A DNA stretch of 8,393 nt from Planctomycetota bacterium (GTDB lineage Bacteria > Planctomycetota > Phycisphaerae > WQYP01): the NCBI GenBank assembly GCA_021785155.1, contig JAJYGE010000158.1, forward strand, positions 1-8,393, read 5' to 3'. This document shows positions 6,770 to 8,393 of the stretch, piece by piece (the stretch's first letter is position 1; every line of letters begins with the position of its first letter). Both the position numbers and the translations under genes were made by a program. The notes under the pieces are model-generated. The model was not told the origin of the DNA, made no database searches, and saw only the letters and a list, made by a program, of their open reading frames with translations.

Positions 6770-6843
6770 ACGCAAGGCGTATGCGCATGTTGCATAATGC
6801 CGGGATGTTGTCGGATTTTGTTTGATAATCACGAGGGTTTAAT

Positions 6844-7725
6844 ATGATTCATACCGCCGCAACCACGCATTTAACGCTGTTTCAAGCGATATTTTTAGGC
6901 ATATTGCAGGGGGTGTCGGAATTGTTCCCCGTCAGTTCGCTGGGGCAAATTATTATTTTCAAACATTTGCTGCATTGGCATTTTAATGCCAATAACAAAA
7001 ATTTCCTGAGTTTTGTCGTAGCCCTGCACCTGGCTACCGCCGTGGCTCTGGTTATTTATTTCTGGAAGGAATGGAAAAAAGTCGTGCGGGCTTATCTGGG
7101 CAGTCTTAAGCGCGGCAAACTGGTTTATGATCAGGACAGCAAATTCGCCTGGCTTCTGGTGGCCGGCACAATTGTGGTGGGACTTGTCGGGCTGGCGTTT
7201 GAGAAAAAATTCAAACTCTTTTTTGATGATTCCAGATATTATTGGATGGTGTGCGTGTTTTTAATTCTAAACGGCGGCATCATGATCCTTGGCGATTACA
7301 TGAAAAAACTCGCTGAAAAACGGGCCACCAGTCAACAACAGAAGCACGCGGAAGATTTAACGTTTCCCCAAGGTGCTGCGGTTGGTGCGGCGCAAACACT
7401 GGCACTATTTCCAGGCATTTCCCGCAGCGGCGTGGCGATTGTGGGAGGGGTTCTGGCCGGCCTGACGTATGAAGAAGCGTGCCGCTTTGCTTTTATGCTT
7501 GCCACACCGGTTATCGCCGCCGCCGGGCTGCTGAAAGTTCCAGCCCTGTTAAAGCCGGAAGCGCGGGCTATTCTGCATTTGACCATTCCCGCCGCCATTG
7601 CCGCCGGCATTACAGCTTATTTGAGCACGAAATTTCTGATGAAATATTTTGAAACCCGCCGCCTGACGCCCTTTGCCGTTTACTGCGTGGTACTCGGAGT
7701 TATCGCCCTGATTCTGGCGCGATAA
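6844..7725 (+). CDS. uppP: Undecaprenyl-diphosphatase (BacA/UppP family), variant active site
   Basis: Integral membrane phosphatase that converts undecaprenyl diphosphate to undecaprenyl phosphate, recycling the lipid carrier for peptidoglycan and other envelope polymers; this family also confers bacitracin resistance when overexpressed. The 293 residues are slightly more than the E. coli 273, with about eight hydrophobic helices. Motif 1 is QGVSELFPVSSLGQ (residues 22-35) and motif 2 is PGISRSGVA (190-198). Compared with E. coli BacA EGLTEFLPVSSTGH, E21, S26, S27 and R174 are kept (E26, S31, S32, R194). E17 is Q22 and H30 is Q35. Q at the first position is known to me from family relatives; Q in place of the histidine is less usual. 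The insertion KKLAEKRATSQQQKHAED (154-171) is a polar loop between helices. The start is firm: GAGGG (6833-6837) lies 6 nt before the ATG. Family assignment is secure; full activity is less sure. Confidence 0.93.
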   Translation: MIHTAATTHLTLFQAIFLGILQGVSELFPVSSLGQIIIFKHLLHWHFNANNKNFLSFVVALHLATAVALVIYFWKEWKKVVRAYLGSLKRGKLVYDQDSKFAWLLVAGTIVVGLVGLAFEKKFKLFFDDSRYYWMVCVFLILNGGIMILGDYMKKLAEKRATSQQQKHAEDLTFPQGAAVGAAQTLALFPGISRSGVAIVGGVLAGLTYEEACRFAFMLATPVIAAAGLLKVPALLKPEARAILHLTIPAAIAAGITAYLSTKFLMKYFETRRLTPFAVYCVVLGVIALILAR

Positions 7726-7763
7726 GCCTTGCAGGTGCCGCAACCGCCGATGATCAGAAAGGA

Positions 7764-7933
7764 CCCGGTAATGGGCGTGGCAATTTTTCCGGGCGGGGGT
7801 GAAATCGCCGCAAAACCGACCATTTGCGGCATGTCCCGGCAGTTTTCCGAAGGGCCTAAGCGGGTGAGGACACCCGATAGCAACCGGGACGCTCCCAGGG
7901 GTGCCCGGAAAAATTGCCACGCCGCCCGGTAAT
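7764..7933. mobile_element. MITE-like palindromic element with 21-bp perfect terminal inverted repeats and 9-bp flanking direct repeats (element B)
   Basis: Positions 7774-7794 (beginning GGCGTGGCAA, ending CCGGGC) and 7903-7923 are perfect 21-bp inverted repeats. One base outside each end lies the same 9-mer, CCCGGTAAT (7764-7772 and 7925-7933), as expected of a target-site duplication. The interior forms three further perfect stems: GCCGCAAA/TTTGCGGC (7807-7814 with 7823-7830, loop ACCGACCA), GTCCCGG/CCGGGAC (7833-7839 with 7884-7890), and inside the latter CGGGTG/CACCCG (7861-7866 with 7871-7876, loop AGGA). It has no convincing coding frame and no transposase, so it would be non-autonomous. 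It begins 38 bp after uppP and ends 81 bp before the lipoprotein gene. It could also act as a structured RNA or transcription barrier. Inverted and direct repeats are seen directly; mobility is inferred. Confidence 0.6.
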
Positions 7934-7951
7934 TAAATAATAAAGCAACGC

Positions 7952-7979
7952 TTTCCAAAGCATCTGGAATCTCTACAAT
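7952..7979 (+). promoter_or_regulatory. Probable promoter for the small lipoprotein gene
   Basis: TTTCCA (7952-7957, four of six to the -35 consensus), a 16-bp spacer and TACAAT (7974-7979, five of six to the -10) place a start near 7986, giving a leader of about 29 nt. It lies outside element B, so the lipoprotein gene need not depend on read-through from uppP. Confidence 0.4.
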
Positions 7980-8014
7980 TAAAACAGCAGAAATGGTTCA
8001 GGAGATTCATAACG

Positions 8015-8251
8015 ATGAATCGGCGAGATAATATTTCCTGTAAAATCAAAGTCAGCAGTGTGCTGGCGCTGGTGGTGTTATGTTCCATGCCCCTGCTGGC
8101 TGGATGCCAGGAGGAGCTTTTTACCGGACGCGATCAGAATATACAGGGTAAAAGTCAATATTTTCCCGACCCGCACCCCATTGAGCAATCACATTCCGAC
8201 GCCGGCACCGGCGGCGGTGCCATGCCCTTTGGCGGCCAGAACGGGTTCTAA
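8015..8251 (+). CDS. Small lipoprotein of unknown function
   Basis: A 78-residue protein with a basic N-terminus (MNRRDNISCK), a hydrophobic stretch (about residues 13-29) and the lipobox LLAGC, placing the lipidated cysteine at C31. The mature part is only 48 residues: CQEELFTGRDQNIQGKSQYF followed by a Pro/His-containing stretch and a Gly-rich tail (GTGGGAMPFGGQ). It has no enzymatic motif, so a structural or accessory envelope role is all that can be inferred. AGGAGA (8000-8005) lies 9 nt before the ATG, supporting this start. It has its own likely promoter. A possible further reading frame begins 3 bp after its stop, so it may head a short operon. I do not recognise the family. Confidence 0.8.
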   Translation: MNRRDNISCKIKVSSVLALVVLCSMPLLAGCQEELFTGRDQNIQGKSQYFPDPHPIEQSHSDAGTGGGAMPFGGQNGF

Positions 8252-8254
8252 CGG

Positions 8255-8393
8255 ATGTTCCAGCATAATGCGGTGCTTCGCACAGCGATATCAGGCTGTA
8301 AAATCAACGCTCTTTGCGTCTTGTCGGCAGCTTCTTTCTGGTGGCTACATGGACGCCACGGTGCGGAAGTGCAGCCGTGACGAATCACCCTGC
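8255..8393 (+). other. Possible start of another exported-protein gene; frame unresolved
   Basis: ATG 8255 opens a 41-codon frame ending at TGA 8378-8380, with a hydrophobic patch (INALCVLSAASFWW) but no ribosome binding site. A second frame, open from about 8302 to the window edge, reads LRLVGSFFLVATWTPRCGSA from a TTG at 8314, which looks like a signal peptide. A gene starting here in the second frame, or a frameshift joining the two, are both possible. Too little is visible to decide. Confidence 0.2.

Noticed and set aside
6777..6800. Inverted repeat TATGC...GCATA between the TPR and uppP genes as an operator
   Set aside because: Only 5-bp arms and no clear uppP promoter to position it against; could easily be chance.
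7774..7923. Element B as a known riboswitch, 6S RNA, RNase P RNA or tmRNA
   Set aside because: I could not find the conserved sequence cores of those RNAs in either strand; only the general stem layout is shared.
7680..7958. Minus frames and a plus frame (7729-7932) running through element B
   Set aside because: They cross inverted repeats and the uppP 3' end, and their translations are low-information; the palindromic structure explains the sequence better.
1..8393. CRISPR array, tRNA or rRNA genes
   Set aside because: No regularly spaced direct repeats, tRNA T-loop/acceptor patterns or rRNA-like tracts were seen on either strand.

Overview
The window looks like chromosomal DNA from a Gram-negative-type bacterium of moderately high GC. 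The gene content is housekeeping (glycine cleavage, purine synthesis, undecaprenyl phosphate recycling) plus lineage-specific envelope proteins. A lipobox lipoprotein, a signal-peptide membrane protein of unknown family and a TPR protein with a Planctomycetota-like C-terminal repeat block make a Planctomycetota (Phycisphaerae-like) origin plausible. That is a tentative guess from protein style, not a placement.

Layout. Positions 1-903 (minus) hold the first 301 residues of a long-form glycine dehydrogenase GcvP, which runs off the left edge. A small universal stress protein (947-1357, minus) lies 43 bp upstream of it, probably in the same transcript. A 318-bp divergent region (1358-1675) carries a good sigma70-type promoter and a 14-bp palindrome, and leads into purC (1676-2614, plus), which appears to start with TTG. 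Between purC and a convergent gene sits a 203-bp element (2611-2813) closed by 28-nt inverted repeats and packed with internal hairpins; its left arm overlaps the purC stop codon. Next are an uncharacterised two-TM membrane protein (2820-4364, minus), a gene-free stretch (4365-4698), and a 668-residue TPR protein (4699-6705, minus). Diverging from the TPR gene is uppP (6844-7725, plus), which lacks two normally important acidic/histidine positions of the active site. Downstream of uppP is a second palindromic element (7764-7933) with perfect 21-bp terminal inverted repeats and 9-bp direct repeats outside them, i.e. a MITE-like footprint. It is followed by a promoter and a 78-residue lipoprotein (8015-8251). 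The last 140 bp may hold the start of another exported protein, but the frame is unclear.

The genes do not form one pathway. GcvP feeds one-carbon units into folate and PurC belongs to purine synthesis, which consumes such units, but they are divergently transcribed. The most unusual content is the two intergenic palindromic elements. They share architecture (a long closing stem around several branched hairpins, just downstream of a gene) but not obvious sequence. No CRISPR array, tRNA, rRNA, transposase or complete defence system is visible.
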